NCBI GenBank assembly: GCA_964634005.1
Contig: CAZWKQ010000011.1
Span: 24,360-88,359 of the forward strand
From: CAZWKQ01 sp964634005
Lineage (GTDB): Bacteria; Bacteroidota; Bacteroidia; Bacteroidales; JACABE01
Length of the DNA: 64,000 bases
Reading direction: 5' to 3'
In this document: one piece after another, positions 7,458-17,099 of the stretch
How the letters are laid out: each line of letters opens with the position of its first letter
Numbering within the stretch: the first letter of the stretch is position 1
Notes under the pieces: generated by a model
Seen by the model: the letters and a program-made list of their open reading frames with translations, nothing else
What the model was told of the DNA's origin: nothing
Database searches by the model: none
Translations under genes and position numbers: made by a program

Positions 7458-10427
7458 TTACAATTTAATGAATTTTGAAGAAACTCTTTCATTTCCACAA
7501 CTCATTTGAATAATATAAGTTCCTTTTTTAAGATTATCGGTATTGAAATTTATTTGATGGTCGCCGGCAGATTTTCTTCCGTAATTATTTGAGTAAACCA
7601 AACTACCGTTAATATCATAAATATTAATAACCACATTATTTTCTTTAGTAATATTGATTCTGAAAGTTGCATCACTGATAACCGGATTAGGAAATACTGA
7701 CAGAGAAACTTTTTCAGTTTTATTTACAATCGGCTGACTATTTATTCCGACATAGTTTTTACATTGCCAGAACCCTCTTCCATGAGTAGCGGCATAAATA
7801 ACTCCGGTATTAGTTACCCCGGGGAATACATTGGTAATAACATTACCATTATCATTTACCGTATATGAAGTAGTTCCGAAATCCATTGTTTGTTGTCTTA
7901 ACTGAAATACTGGAACTCTTTCCATTCCATTATTATCATATGCCCATTCAACATTTGAAGACAGATTGTTAAAGTTAAAATTGCCACAAGTGTAAATACC
8001 AAACTCTGTACCTAAAATAACAACATTGTTATTGTTTGCTTCAATTAAAGAGGCATATACCGGAGCTGTTGGTAATCCGCTTCCAGTTTTATTAACGAAA
8101 GTGGGATTAGCAGAAGTTGCATTGTTTGAGGCATAAACATAGTCGGTATTTCCATAATTTCCTAAAGTAACAATAACATTTTCCGGAAATCTCGGATCAA
8201 CGGCAATAGAGGTAATTGTTCTATTGGAATTAAATGTTTTGATTAAATCAACAGATAAATTATAACCGTTAGCATCAACACTTAATGATGCAGAATCGGG
8301 AGAATTAATTAAATTAGAAATTCTGTATAATTTCGAACCTGTAGAGACATATAAATAATTACCGTCTTTTGAATTAGCCATTGTTAATACTACTTCTCCG
8401 GGGAAGCTTGCAATTTTAAACCATGCCGGTTTTTTTGAGAAATTCAGAGGCTCGGGAGTCATCCATATTCCTTCGTATGCACCAAGGAAAAAGCGACTTT
8501 GAGCTTTATCGAGTACTCTTATTGAAGCAAGAGAATCAAGGTTAGAAGTCAAAGTGTAAAGTATAGGATAATTTATTTGTTTACTTTTAACAATAACCGT
8601 TTCGCCGGCATTGTATTTTCTATCTGCTACAAAAGTAACAGAGTCTTTAATTTGAGTATTGTTAACAGTTTGCCATAAAATCATAGGTGTTACAAAAGCT
8701 GCTTGTAAACCGGTCATTGCAGGAGCAAAGAATGATGCTATGCTTTGCCATGTATTTCCGTTATCGTAAGAACGCCCCATTGATGCGTATTGAGCTGTAA
8801 CGAATAAAGCCTTTTGCTTAACGGGTACAGAAGTAGTAATATTTGATATAGCAGCCCAACCTCCATCGCCACTCCACAAAACTTTTGCTGAATTTGGATA
8901 AGGTGTTGGTGTACCTCTGTCAATATATGGATTACTGTTATCTTGAGTTCCGCCTAAAACAGAGCCATCTGCACCTATGCCTAAACCATAAAACTGTGTA
9001 ATTGAATAAAAACGATTTAAAGTAACAAAATTTAATCCGCCGTCAGTAGTTCTGTTTATACCACCATCATTTCCGAGGTAGAAAATATTCGGGTTGGTAG
9101 GATGGAAAACACATGTGTGATGGTCAACGTGAGCATAATTAGGATTAGGAGTAGGATCATTTCCAGAAACTGTTTCATTTGGTGAAGTAATCTGTACCAA
9201 ATCATAATAGGCTCCGGGAACAAATTCTTCGCCTTTCCAGCAATTAATACCGGCAACAATTATTTTTTTGGGATTATTAGGGAATACAGCTACAACATTA
9301 TCGTACCATCCTTGATTATTATCACCGAATAAATTGAATGAAGTACTGCCTCCGGGAGCTATTATTGTCCAATTGTCTCCTTTATCAACTGAACGGTAAA
9401 TATTGTATAATGCTCCGCCTTTAGAAACAACGGCATAAATATAGTTTGAATTTGACGGGGCAACTGCCACTTCAATTCTATCGTTATATGAGTTTAATGT
9501 AACAGTAAGGCCTGTTATATTCTTTTTTAAGAAAATACTATCGTTAGAAACATAAATTTTATTGCCTGCAACAGCAACAACTGTTCCATCGGGAGCAGTT
9601 TTAACATCAAATCCTTTACTTTGAATTTCTATTGTATTAGTTGAAGTTATTTGTTCGCGGGCATTTTTCCAAGTAGTACCATTGTCGGTTGAAAATTTTA
9701 AGGCGTTTCCGACAGCAGCATATACAATACCGCTAACGGGATTAACGGCTAAACGGTTTACTTCGGCCCAACCAGAAGTTGAACCTACATTTGGAATTGT
9801 AGAAGGAATCAATCTAAAGTCATCGCCACTTGTACAACGATAAATTCCTCCACCCGGTTGTCCTGTATTTTGATTATGGCCTGAGAACATAGCAAGGCCT
9901 TCGCCTGTTCCGACAAAAATTGTTCCATCAGGTGCCTGAGTAATACAAGAAATAGCCAAATTTGTATTATCTACACTGCCATTTTGATTGTATAAAGTAA
10001 CTTTAGTCCATGTTGAACCGGCATTTGTAGATTTCCATAACCCACCGGATACTCCACCTGCATATAATGTATTATATGTTGCATCTCTTTTATCTATCAA
10101 TATCGCTCTGGTTCTTCCACCTACATTATCAGGACCCATTTCCTCCCATGTTAGTCCTAAAGGATTACCAACTTTGAACTTTGCATATTTTTCAGCTAAA
10201 GTTCTTGCAAATAACACATCTTCTGTATTTATTTCGCCTGTTAATGCACTACCCCTGATTTTTGATAAATACTCCAAAGCGCCTTGAATACCTCTGGTTA
10301 ACTCAATTGTTGACGACTTACGGGGAGAATAATTCTGTTTGCTCCCTTTAGACGAACTGACTAAAAAAGTGAAACCAATAATCAATAAAGACGCTGATAA
10401 AAAAACTAATACTCTTTTGTTTTTCAT
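7458..10427 (-). CDS. secreted BNR/sortilin-like repeat protein with T9SS type A sorting domain
   Basis: 989 residues. A lipid-free signal peptide (about residues 1-28) is followed by many beta-propeller blades with Asp-box-like motifs (STNAGSTWTKV, STDNGTTWKNA, SVDKGDNWTII, SYDNGNTWQSI), as in BNR/VPS10-type propellers. The GPDNVGGRTRAI opening is typical of large secreted sialidase-like proteins of Bacteroidota. The last 85 residues (SVFPNPV...INIYDINGSLVYS...GTYIIQM) form the type A T9SS C-terminal sorting domain. The protein is therefore exported through the T9SS and released or anchored at the cell surface. Propeller repeats without catalytic motifs do not establish an enzyme activity. 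A promoter with both elements lies upstream. Confidence 0.88.
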   Translation of the reverse strand: MKNKRVLVFLSASLLIIGFTFLVSSSKGSKQNYSPRKSSTIELTRGIQGALEYLSKIRGSALTGEINTEDVLFARTLAEKYAKFKVGNPLGLTWEEMGPDNVGGRTRAILIDKRDATYNTLYAGGVSGGLWKSTNAGSTWTKVTLYNQNGSVDNTNLAISCITQAPDGTIFVGTGEGLAMFSGHNQNTGQPGGGIYRCTSGDDFRLIPSTIPNVGSTSGWAEVNRLAVNPVSGIVYAAVGNALKFSTDNGTTWKNAREQITSTNTIEIQSKGFDVKTAPDGTVVAVAGNKIYVSNDSIFLKKNITGLTVTLNSYNDRIEVAVAPSNSNYIYAVVSKGGALYNIYRSVDKGDNWTIIAPGGSTSFNLFGDNNQGWYDNVVAVFPNNPKKIIVAGINCWKGEEFVPGAYYDLVQITSPNETVSGNDPTPNPNYAHVDHHTCVFHPTNPNIFYLGNDGGINRTTDGGLNFVTLNRFYSITQFYGLGIGADGSVLGGTQDNSNPYIDRGTPTPYPNSAKVLWSGDGGWAAISNITTSVPVKQKALFVTAQYASMGRSYDNGNTWQSIASFFAPAMTGLQAAFVTPMILWQTVNNTQIKDSVTFVADRKYNAGETVIVKSKQINYPILYTLTSNLDSLASIRVLDKAQSRFFLGAYEGIWMTPEPLNFSKKPAWFKIASFPGEVVLTMANSKDGNYLYVSTGSKLYRISNLINSPDSASLSVDANGYNLSVDLIKTFNSNRTITSIAVDPRFPENVIVTLGNYGNTDYVYASNNATSANPTFVNKTGSGLPTAPVYASLIEANNNNVVILGTEFGIYTCGNFNFNNLSSNVEWAYDNNGMERVPVFQLRQQTMDFGTTSYTVNDNGNVITNVFPGVTNTGVIYAATHGRGFWQCKNYVGINSQPIVNKTEKVSLSVFPNPVISDATFRINITKENNVVINIYDINGSLVYSNNYGRKSAGDHQINFNTDNLKKGTYIIQMSCGNERVSSKFIKL

Positions 10428-10555
10428 TTTAAATACTGTTTTATATTCTTTTAATGATTTTTCAAATAATAATTACGAGTTGTGCAAACGTATTTATTGC
10501 AATTATCTCATTAATTTTAAATTGCAAATTTATCAAAAAAATGTATTTTTCTATG

Positions 10556-10589
10556 CAAAGATAATAAATTTTTCAAATTTATTTCAAAA
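10556..10589 (-). promoter_or_regulatory. promoter of the BNR-repeat protein gene
   Basis: On the minus strand, TATCTTTG (10563-10556) is a -7 element, and TTG (10587-10585) lies 21 bp upstream, which is the Bacteroidota spacing. The predicted transcript has a leader of about 120 nt before the ATG at 10427. Confidence 0.6.
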
Positions 10590-10626
10590 AAAGCGTAAAG
10601 ACTCACAATGAAAACAAATTGAAAAT

Positions 10627-11541
10627 TCAATTTCCATGAGATAAAGTTTTTTTCACCTTTATTGAAAAATAAATCAGATAAGCCAATAAAACAATACTGA
10701 GGGCAACTGACGGTATAGCCGCTAATTCGCCAATAAGCTGAAGAGATAATACTGCTGAAAAAGGATTGTTCTTTACAAATAATATCAAAGTATAACTTAT
10801 TGAATTTTCAACACCAAAAAATTTTCTGAAAAATAATTCAAATACTGTCCCAATCAGAAAAAGCAATATAATCAATATTATAATCGGAATTACAAGTAGC
10901 TCAGTCTTATTGTAAATAACGTCCTTATTCAATCCGATTACAATATACACAATTATAAAAAAACTCCAGTCAATTAATTTACCTCTGTTCCCTTTTAAAA
11001 AATCGCCAACTTTTGTTTTTTTTAAAAAAATCGATAATAATAAAGGTATTGCAATTGTAATAAATAATATTTTGAACATATAAGCATAGTCAATTGTCTT
11101 ACCAAAAAAGAGAAGGGAAAATATCGGCAAAAGTATAACTACGAGAATCGAAGACGTTACAACTGTTATAACCGAAAAATTAATATTTCCTTTGTAAAGC
11201 AAAGTAAATGGGATTATAACTACTCCCGGCGGCGCAGCAACAATTAATAAAAAGCCCTTAAAAATATCACTATCCACAGGATAAAATATTGACACTAACC
11301 CCATTAGCAAAATTCCGAATAAAACAAAATTTAAAAAAATACCCAAAACAACATTCTTAAGCAAGGATTTATTAAATTTTAAATTAGTGTAAGAAATTGA
11401 AATTAAAGAAACTAACATCATTAAGGCAAGAATATATACAGATACTTCTTTCAAATAAATAGCAATATCACCCAAAAAAACTCCTGATATAAGGGCAAGA
11501 ATCAAAATAAAATTCCGGTTTTGAAATAGTTTTAATATCAA
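10627..11541 (-). CDS. SBF/BASS-family (bile acid:sodium symporter-like) transporter
   Basis: 304 residues and nine to ten hydrophobic helices. The APPGVVIIPFTLLYKGN segment and the second-half KNNPFSAVLSLQL segment correspond to the two unwound, symmetry-related motifs of the SBF fold. Members carry bile acids, pantoate, other organic anions or arsenite; the substrate here is not evident. It is monocistronic, between the BNR protein gene and the divergent C39 ABC transporter. Confidence 0.75.
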   Translation of the reverse strand: MILKLFQNRNFILILALISGVFLGDIAIYLKEVSVYILALMMLVSLISISYTNLKFNKSLLKNVVLGIFLNFVLFGILLMGLVSIFYPVDSDIFKGFLLIVAAPPGVVIIPFTLLYKGNINFSVITVVTSSILVVILLPIFSLLFFGKTIDYAYMFKILFITIAIPLLLSIFLKKTKVGDFLKGNRGKLIDWSFFIIVYIVIGLNKDVIYNKTELLVIPIIILIILLFLIGTVFELFFRKFFGVENSISYTLILFVKNNPFSAVLSLQLIGELAAIPSVALSIVLLAYLIYFSIKVKKTLSHGN

Positions 11542-11654
11542 GATAAGAATCTAATTTTTAAATTTATTATTAAAACACTTGAAAATTACAAAAGTTAATT
11601 TAAAGACTATTTACATTAGCAACATAAAAAAACATCATAAACAGAAAATTTATT

Positions 11655-11662
11655 TAATTTTG
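11655..11662 (+). promoter_or_regulatory. -7 element (TAATTTTG) of the C39 ABC transporter gene
   Basis: Fits TAnnTTTG, 18 bp before the ATG at 11681, implying a very short leader. No TTG at the -33 position is visible. Confidence 0.4.
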
Positions 11663-11680
11663 GTATCGTAAAATTTTAAT

Positions 11681-13894
11681 ATGAGTTTTCCATTCTATAG
11701 ACAGTTAGACGTTATGGATTGCGGGCCATCTTGTTTGAGGATGGTTGCAAAATATTACGGCAAAAACTATACTTTAGAAAACCTTCGCGAACGATGCTAT
11801 ATATCACGCCAAGGGGTTTCTTTACTCGGAATAAGCGATGCTGCAGAATCGATAGGCTTCAGAACAATTGGAGTTACTTTAACATACGAACAACTTACAG
11901 AAGAAATACCTCTGCCTTGTATTGTTCACTGGAAACAAAATCATTTTATAGTAGTATATAAATCAAAAAAAAAGAAATCATTATTTGGCAAACCAAAAGA
12001 ATATATTTGGGTAGCCGACCCTGCTCATGATTTAATAAAATACTCAAGGGATGAATTTGAGAAATATTGGTTAAGTACAACTGAAAACAATGAAAGCAAA
12101 GGAATTGCTTTACTTATGGAGCCAAGTCCCGATTTTTACTCTATTACTGACGAAAAATCTGATAAAACCAAAATCTCTTATTTGTTAAATTATCTGAAAC
12201 CATATAAAAAGTATATTTCTCAACTTTTTATGGGGCTGCTATTAGGCAGTTTACTTCAATTGATTTTCCCATTTTTAACTCAAGCAATAGTTGATAAAGG
12301 AGTAGTTTCTCAAAATTTAGGGTTTATTACATTAATAGTTATTTCTCAGATCATACTGCTTGCCAGCAGAGTATCTGTTGAATTTATTAGAAGTTGGATA
12401 TTGCTTCATATAAGTACAAGAATAAATATTTCGCTAATATCAGATTTTCTGATAAAATTAATGAAACTACCCATAGGTTTTTTCGATAGCAAGATGATTG
12501 GCGATATACTCCAACGTATTGGCGATCATGTTCGAATTGAATCATTTTTAACCGGCAGTTCACTTTCTACATTATTTTCACTTTTCAATCTTATTATTTT
12601 TGGGGCTGTTCTTGCATATTTCGATTTGACAATTTTTGGAATATTTTTTATCGGCAGCTTACTTTATGTAATTTGGATACTACTTTTTTTAAGAAAAAGG
12701 AGAGAGTTAGATTTTAAGAGGTTTAAAAAAGCATCCGAAAATCAAAGTTATTTAATTCAATTAATAACCGGTATGCAAGAAATAAAACTGAACAATAGTG
12801 AAAAGCAAAAAAGGTGGAAATGGGAGAGAATACAAGCCGGGTTATTTCACATAAGCATGAAAAATCTAAGCCTTCAACAGTACCAGCAAATGGGATCATT
12901 TTTCTTCAATCAGGTTACAGGAATAATAATAACTTTTGTAGCAGCCAAAGCTGTAGTAAACGGCAGTATGACTTTGGGTATGATGATGGCTGTAGTATAT
13001 ATAATTGGTCAAATAAGTTCACCGGTCGAACAACTTATAGGCTTTATTCAATCGTGGCAGGATGCAAAAATCAGCCTTGAACGACTTGGCGAAATACATT
13101 TAAAAGAAGATGAAGAAACCTCAACTTCTCCACATATTTCGATTATTCCCGAAAAAACCGATATTAATATAAAAAATCTTAGTTTCAGATATGAAGGACC
13201 GCATTCGCCAACTATTCTTGATAATATTAATTTAACGATCCCAAGCGGAAAAATTACTGCAATTGTAGGTAACAGCGGCAGTGGTAAAACAACACTTGTA
13301 AAATTACTTCTGGGCTTCTACCCTCCTACTTCAGGAGAGATTAAAGTAGGCGACATTCAACTACATCACTTTAATAGCCACAGCTGGCGCGACCGTTGCG
13401 GAGCGGTAATGCAGGACGGTTTTATATTTTCCGAAAGTATTGCTCGTAATATATGCGTAAGCGACGAGATTATTGATCGCGAAAAATTGATTAATGCTGT
13501 TAAAGTAGCTAATATTCAAGACTATATCGAAAGCTTACCTTTAGGATATAATACTAAAATAGGTCAGGAAGGATGCGGACTTAGTCAAGGACAAAAGCAA
13601 AGAATATTAATAGCAAGAACTGTTTATAAAAATCCTGAATACATTTTCTTTGATGAAGCAACAAATGCTCTTGACGCTAATAATGAAAAAGTTATTATGG
13701 CCAATTTAAACGAATTTTTCAAAGGAAAAACAGTTTTAATAGTTGCTCATAGGCTCAGCACCGTAAAAAATGCCGACCAAATAGTTGTACTCGATAACGG
13801 TAAAATTATTGAATATGGCAATCATAATCAGCTTATTGAAAGAAGAGGAGCCTATTATGAATTGGTTAAGAATCAATTAGAACTTGGTACATAA
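11681..13894 (+). CDS. peptidase-containing (C39) ABC exporter
   Basis: 737 residues with three domains in order. First is a C39 cysteine peptidase (residues 1-145; catalytic Cys14 in MDCGPSC, His in HWKQNHFIVVY, Asp in WVADPAHD). Then a six-helix ABC exporter membrane domain (about 165-450), and an ATPase (about 485-730; Walker A GNSGSGKTT, signature LSQGQKQR, Walker B YIFFDEATNALD, H-loop AHRLST). Such PCATs cut a leader after a double-Gly motif and export the peptide. All catalytic residues look intact. I see no double-Gly precursor or membrane-fusion partner next to it. An HD-domain gene follows after 12 bp. Confidence 0.92.
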   Translation: MSFPFYRQLDVMDCGPSCLRMVAKYYGKNYTLENLRERCYISRQGVSLLGISDAAESIGFRTIGVTLTYEQLTEEIPLPCIVHWKQNHFIVVYKSKKKKSLFGKPKEYIWVADPAHDLIKYSRDEFEKYWLSTTENNESKGIALLMEPSPDFYSITDEKSDKTKISYLLNYLKPYKKYISQLFMGLLLGSLLQLIFPFLTQAIVDKGVVSQNLGFITLIVISQIILLASRVSVEFIRSWILLHISTRINISLISDFLIKLMKLPIGFFDSKMIGDILQRIGDHVRIESFLTGSSLSTLFSLFNLIIFGAVLAYFDLTIFGIFFIGSLLYVIWILLFLRKRRELDFKRFKKASENQSYLIQLITGMQEIKLNNSEKQKRWKWERIQAGLFHISMKNLSLQQYQQMGSFFFNQVTGIIITFVAAKAVVNGSMTLGMMMAVVYIIGQISSPVEQLIGFIQSWQDAKISLERLGEIHLKEDEETSTSPHISIIPEKTDINIKNLSFRYEGPHSPTILDNINLTIPSGKITAIVGNSGSGKTTLVKLLLGFYPPTSGEIKVGDIQLHHFNSHSWRDRCGAVMQDGFIFSESIARNICVSDEIIDREKLINAVKVANIQDYIESLPLGYNTKIGQEGCGLSQGQKQRILIARTVYKNPEYIFFDEATNALDANNEKVIMANLNEFFKGKTVLIVAHRLSTVKNADQIVVLDNGKIIEYGNHNQLIERRGAYYELVKNQLELGT

Positions 13895-13906
13895 AAAATA
13901 ATCATT

Positions 13907-14461
13907 ATGGATAGAAATCAAGCATTTGAACTACTAAAAAAATACATTACTCAAGAAAATATGATAAAGCATTCATTAGCTTCAGAAGTTGTAATGCGGT
14001 CATTAGCTCGAAAGTTAAAGTATGACGAAGTTAAATGGGCGTTAGCAGGATTACTTCACGATATCGACGTTGAAATAACGAATGCCGACCCATTTATTCA
14101 TGGTCAAAAAGCAATAGAAATTCTTAAAAACACCGATTTAGAAGCTGATGTAATTGATGCAATAAGCATGCATAACGAATGTTCGGCAAATAATAAAAGA
14201 GAAACTGTTTTTCAGCACGCTTTAGCTGCAGGAGAAACTATCACCGGACTAATAACAGCGACAACTTTGGTTTATCCCGACAAGAAACTAAGCAGTGTAA
14301 AAGCCAAATCAGTTGTTAAAAGAATGAAAGAAAAGAATTTTGCAGCCTCCGTAAAACGTGAAAATATTCTTGAATGCAAAAAAATAGGAATAGAGATTGA
14401 TGAGTTCGCCCAAATAGCAATTGATGCAATGAAAGAAATAAGCTCAGAACTCGGTTTGTGA
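13907..14461 (+). CDS. HD/HDIG-domain hydrolase
   Basis: 184 residues. The metal-binding HD pattern is visible as KHSLASEVVMRSLA, then LAGLLHDIDVE (the HD doublet), then HGQKAIEIL and MHNE. This is the layout of bacterial HDIG proteins of this size, which act on nucleotides or related phosphoesters; the substrate is not known. It lies 12 bp after the C39 exporter and a few bases before corA, so it is probably co-transcribed with both. Confidence 0.8.
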   Translation: MDRNQAFELLKKYITQENMIKHSLASEVVMRSLARKLKYDEVKWALAGLLHDIDVEITNADPFIHGQKAIEILKNTDLEADVIDAISMHNECSANNKRETVFQHALAAGETITGLITATTLVYPDKKLSSVKAKSVVKRMKEKNFAASVKRENILECKKIGIEIDEFAQIAIDAMKEISSELGL

Positions 14462-14477
14462 TTATTTGGATAAAAAA

Positions 14478-15542
14478 ATGGAAAAAATAAACAAAAAATA
14501 CAGTATTAAACAAAATTTGCCTCCCGGCAGTTTAGTCCATACAGGAAATAAATACCAAAAAAACTCTAAAATTCATATCTATATTTACAACTCAGAAGAA
14601 ATTGAAGAGTACAAACTCGAAAACATTGAAGATATACTTCCCTTACTAAAACCTGACAGGGTTAACTGGATTAAAATATGCGGCTTACAAGATATAAGTA
14701 TTTTTGAAAAGATAAATAAGTTATTTAAAGTTCATACTTTGATGCTCGAAGATATTTTAAATACTCATCACCTCCCGAAAGTTGAAGATTATAACGAGCA
14801 TATTTTTTTAACCATAAAGCAATTAAAATACAAAGCCGATATTGAATATATCGAAAAACATCAAATAAGTTTTATACTTGGCTCAAATTATCTTTTCACA
14901 TTTGAAGAGCTTGAAAGCGATTTATTAGAGCCGATAGTCCTAAGACTTAAGAATAAAAAAGGTAAAGTAAGGTGGATGGGGAACGATTACCTTATGTACG
15001 CTATTACCGATATTTGCGTTGATGCTTACTTGAGAATTATCGACGAAATGGAAGATGATATTGAAAAAATAGAAGAAGAATTATTAAATAATCATTCAAA
15101 ACTGATAGTCGAAAAAATAATGCTTAAACGTAAGCAACACCTCTCACTCAAAAAAACTATTTATCCTATGCTCGATGAAATGCGAAAACTAAAATCCATT
15201 GATTCTGAATTAATATGCAATAAAACTTTAATTTATTTTCAAGACATAATAGACCATTTGAACCTTATTACTCAAAATATCGAGGCATTCAGAGAAACAA
15301 TATCGAATATGATGGATATGTATCTTGCCAATAACGATATAAAAATGAACGATATAATGAAGCGTCTCACCGTTGTTGCAACCATTTTTATACCTCTCAC
15401 ATTTATTGTAGGTGTATATGGAATGAATTTTAAATATATGCCCGAACTCGAATGGGAATACGGATACATTTCTATATGGCTTGTTATGTTGATAACTGTC
15501 GCAATAATGATTGTATATTTAAAACGTCAAAAATGGCTTTAA
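14478..15542 (+). CDS. corA: CorA-type magnesium/cobalt transporter
   Basis: The C-terminal signature VGVYGMNF before the last two membrane helices is the CorA pore motif, and the helix ends TVAIMIVYLKRQKW. The N-terminal cytoplasmic domain of about 290 residues contains the long coiled helix (DEMEDDIEKIEEELL). The length (about 354 residues) is normal. The longest frame opens with TTG at 14466, but ATG 14478 is the better start (MEKINKKYSIK). The stop overlaps the start of the following radical SAM gene by about 10 bp. Confidence 0.92.
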   Translation: MEKINKKYSIKQNLPPGSLVHTGNKYQKNSKIHIYIYNSEEIEEYKLENIEDILPLLKPDRVNWIKICGLQDISIFEKINKLFKVHTLMLEDILNTHHLPKVEDYNEHIFLTIKQLKYKADIEYIEKHQISFILGSNYLFTFEELESDLLEPIVLRLKNKKGKVRWMGNDYLMYAITDICVDAYLRIIDEMEDDIEKIEEELLNNHSKLIVEKIMLKRKQHLSLKKTIYPMLDEMRKLKSIDSELICNKTLIYFQDIIDHLNLITQNIEAFRETISNMMDMYLANNDIKMNDIMKRLTVVATIFIPLTFIVGVYGMNFKYMPELEWEYGYISIWLVMLITVAIMIVYLKRQKWL

Positions 15543-16492
15543 TAACTTTCCCATGGGGGCATAACAGACGTTTTAACTCATATTCTGAGTATTTTAAGAA
15601 AAAATTTGGCACAAGAGTACAAAAACTATCGATTGATGCAGGATTTACATGTCCAAACCGCGACGGAACCAAAGGATTTAACGGATGTACATATTGCAAC
15701 AACGACGCATTCAACCCATCGTATTGCCATCCTCAAAAAAACATTGAACAACAAATAAAAGAAGGGATTGAGTTTCACACAAACCGATACAGACGAGCTG
15801 AAAAATACTTAGCCTATTTTCAGGCATATTCCAATACTTATGCACCTTTGGAAAACCTAAAACACATTTACTCACAAGCTTTAAATTTTGAAGAAATTGT
15901 CGGATTAGTAATAGGCACCCGCCCCGACTGTATAGACTCTGAAAAATTATCCTATTTCTCAAAACTTTCAGAAAAAAAATATTTGATTTTAGAATATGGC
16001 ATTGAAAGTTGTTATAACACTACATTAAGCAAAATAAACAGAGGACATACATTTGAAGACGCAAAAAATGCAATTATTTTAACATCAAACTATGGAATTA
16101 ACGTTGGTGCTCATATTATTTTCGGATTGCCCGGTGAAACAAAAAATCAAATGCTTGAGCAAGCCGAAATATTATCAGAATTACCGCTAAATACTATAAA
16201 ATTTCATCAACTGCAAATAATTAAAGGAACTGCCTTAGAAAAGCAATACAATTCCCAACCCGAAACTTTTAAATTCTTTGAACTAGATGAATATATTGAT
16301 TTTATTGTTGATTTTACCGAATTACTTAACCCGAATATTGTCATTGAAAGATTTGCCGGTGAAGTACCGCCCCGTTTTCTTTCAGGACCTGGATGGGGTC
16401 TTATTAGAAACGACCAATTACTTAATAAAATCGAAAAACGTCTTGAAGAAAGAAATACTTGGCAGGGCAAATACTACAAAGCAAAGAAATAA
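15533..16492 (+). CDS. YhcC-type (TIGR01212) radical SAM protein
   Basis: 319 residues when started at ATG 15533 (MALITFPWGHNRR). The frame is open further upstream inside corA, but the family begins at this point. The cluster cysteines are CPNRDGTKGFNGCTYC, the long-spaced variant of TIGR01212 rather than CX3CX2C. The GLPGETKNQML and ERFAGEVPPRFL motifs are also family features. The biochemical role is uncertain; homologues are placed near tRNA or cofactor modification. The 3' end (Ala-Lys-Lys-stop) forms one arm of a palindrome shared with the convergent gene. Confidence 0.88.
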   Translation: MALITFPWGHNRRFNSYSEYFKKKFGTRVQKLSIDAGFTCPNRDGTKGFNGCTYCNNDAFNPSYCHPQKNIEQQIKEGIEFHTNRYRRAEKYLAYFQAYSNTYAPLENLKHIYSQALNFEEIVGLVIGTRPDCIDSEKLSYFSKLSEKKYLILEYGIESCYNTTLSKINRGHTFEDAKNAIILTSNYGINVGAHIIFGLPGETKNQMLEQAEILSELPLNTIKFHQLQIIKGTALEKQYNSQPETFKFFELDEYIDFIVDFTELLNPNIVIERFAGEVPPRFLSGPGWGLIRNDQLLNKIEKRLEERNTWQGKYYKAKK

Positions 16493-16514
16493 AATATATC
16501 ATTTATTTCTTTGC
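16481..16514. terminator. shared palindrome at convergent gene ends
   Basis: GCAAAGAAATAAA (16481-16493) and its exact complement (16502-16514) enclose an 8-nt loop. Each arm encodes Ala-Lys-Lys-stop of its own gene, on opposite strands. The 13-bp stem could act as a bidirectional terminator, although it is AT-rich and lacks a GC core. Confidence 0.5.
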
Positions 16515-17099
16515 TAATGCTCTAACGACAACACCTTCTCCTTTATGCAAACTCCCTTCGTTTAAGTTTATTATCTCTTCCCAAACTTTAATTTCACTGA
16601 AGCTTTTTAATAAATACATCACTTCGTCCTTGCTATATAGCATATTTTGGTCCTTAGGCCCTCCGCTTTTATAATTAATTTGCTTTTTTTCAAAGGCCTC
16701 AAACACTAAATTTCCTCCTTTTCTGAGAGCCGAAAATATATTATCGAAAACTTTATTTCTGATATTTTCTTTTACATGCATATAAACAATGGCAACTGTA
16801 TCGAAAAATTTATCATCATGCTTAAAGTCAATTAAATCGGAAATAAAGTAATTAATTTCTACATTTTTACTTTTAGCAAGCTTTAAAGCCTTATTTTTGG
16901 CTGCTTCACTTATATCGAATGCAGCAACCTCCCATCCTTTCGAAGCAGCATATACTGCATTACGACCTTCGCCTTCGGCGGGGAAAAGTATGCTACAAGG
17001 AGGATTATTATCTATGTAAGACTTTAAAAAATTATTTGGTTCTACACCATAGATATATTCTTTGGCAGAATATCGTGCATCCCAAATCTCTTTTTCCAC
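16503..17099 (-). CDS. class I SAM-dependent methyltransferase (TehB-like)
   Basis: 198 residues. The SAM-binding motif is ILFPAEGEGRNAVYAASKGWEVAAFD (Gly-rich loop and acidic ribose contact), which is the arrangement of TehB/thiopurine-type small methyltransferases that start WDARYSAKEYIYG. The substrate is unknown. The gene directly follows the threonine dehydrogenase gene: its ATG (17099-17097) abuts that gene's stop on the minus strand, so they are co-transcribed. It converges on the YhcC-type gene. Confidence 0.82.
   Translation of the reverse strand: MEKEIWDARYSAKEYIYGVEPNNFLKSYIDNNPPCSILFPAEGEGRNAVYAASKGWEVAAFDISEAAKNKALKLAKSKNVEINYFISDLIDFKHDDKFFDTVAIVYMHVKENIRNKVFDNIFSALRKGGNLVFEAFEKKQINYKSGGPKDQNMLYSKDEVMYLLKSFSEIKVWEEIINLNEGSLHKGEGVVVRALAKK

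Noticed and set aside
9988..10287. Plus-strand open frame of 99 codons inside the BNR-repeat gene
   Set aside because: It is antisense to a clear secreted protein and shows no domain or signal; a shadow frame.
15452..15532. Upstream extension of the YhcC-type gene start
   Set aside because: The first 27 codons lie inside corA and do not look like the family; ATG 15533 fits the conserved N-terminus.
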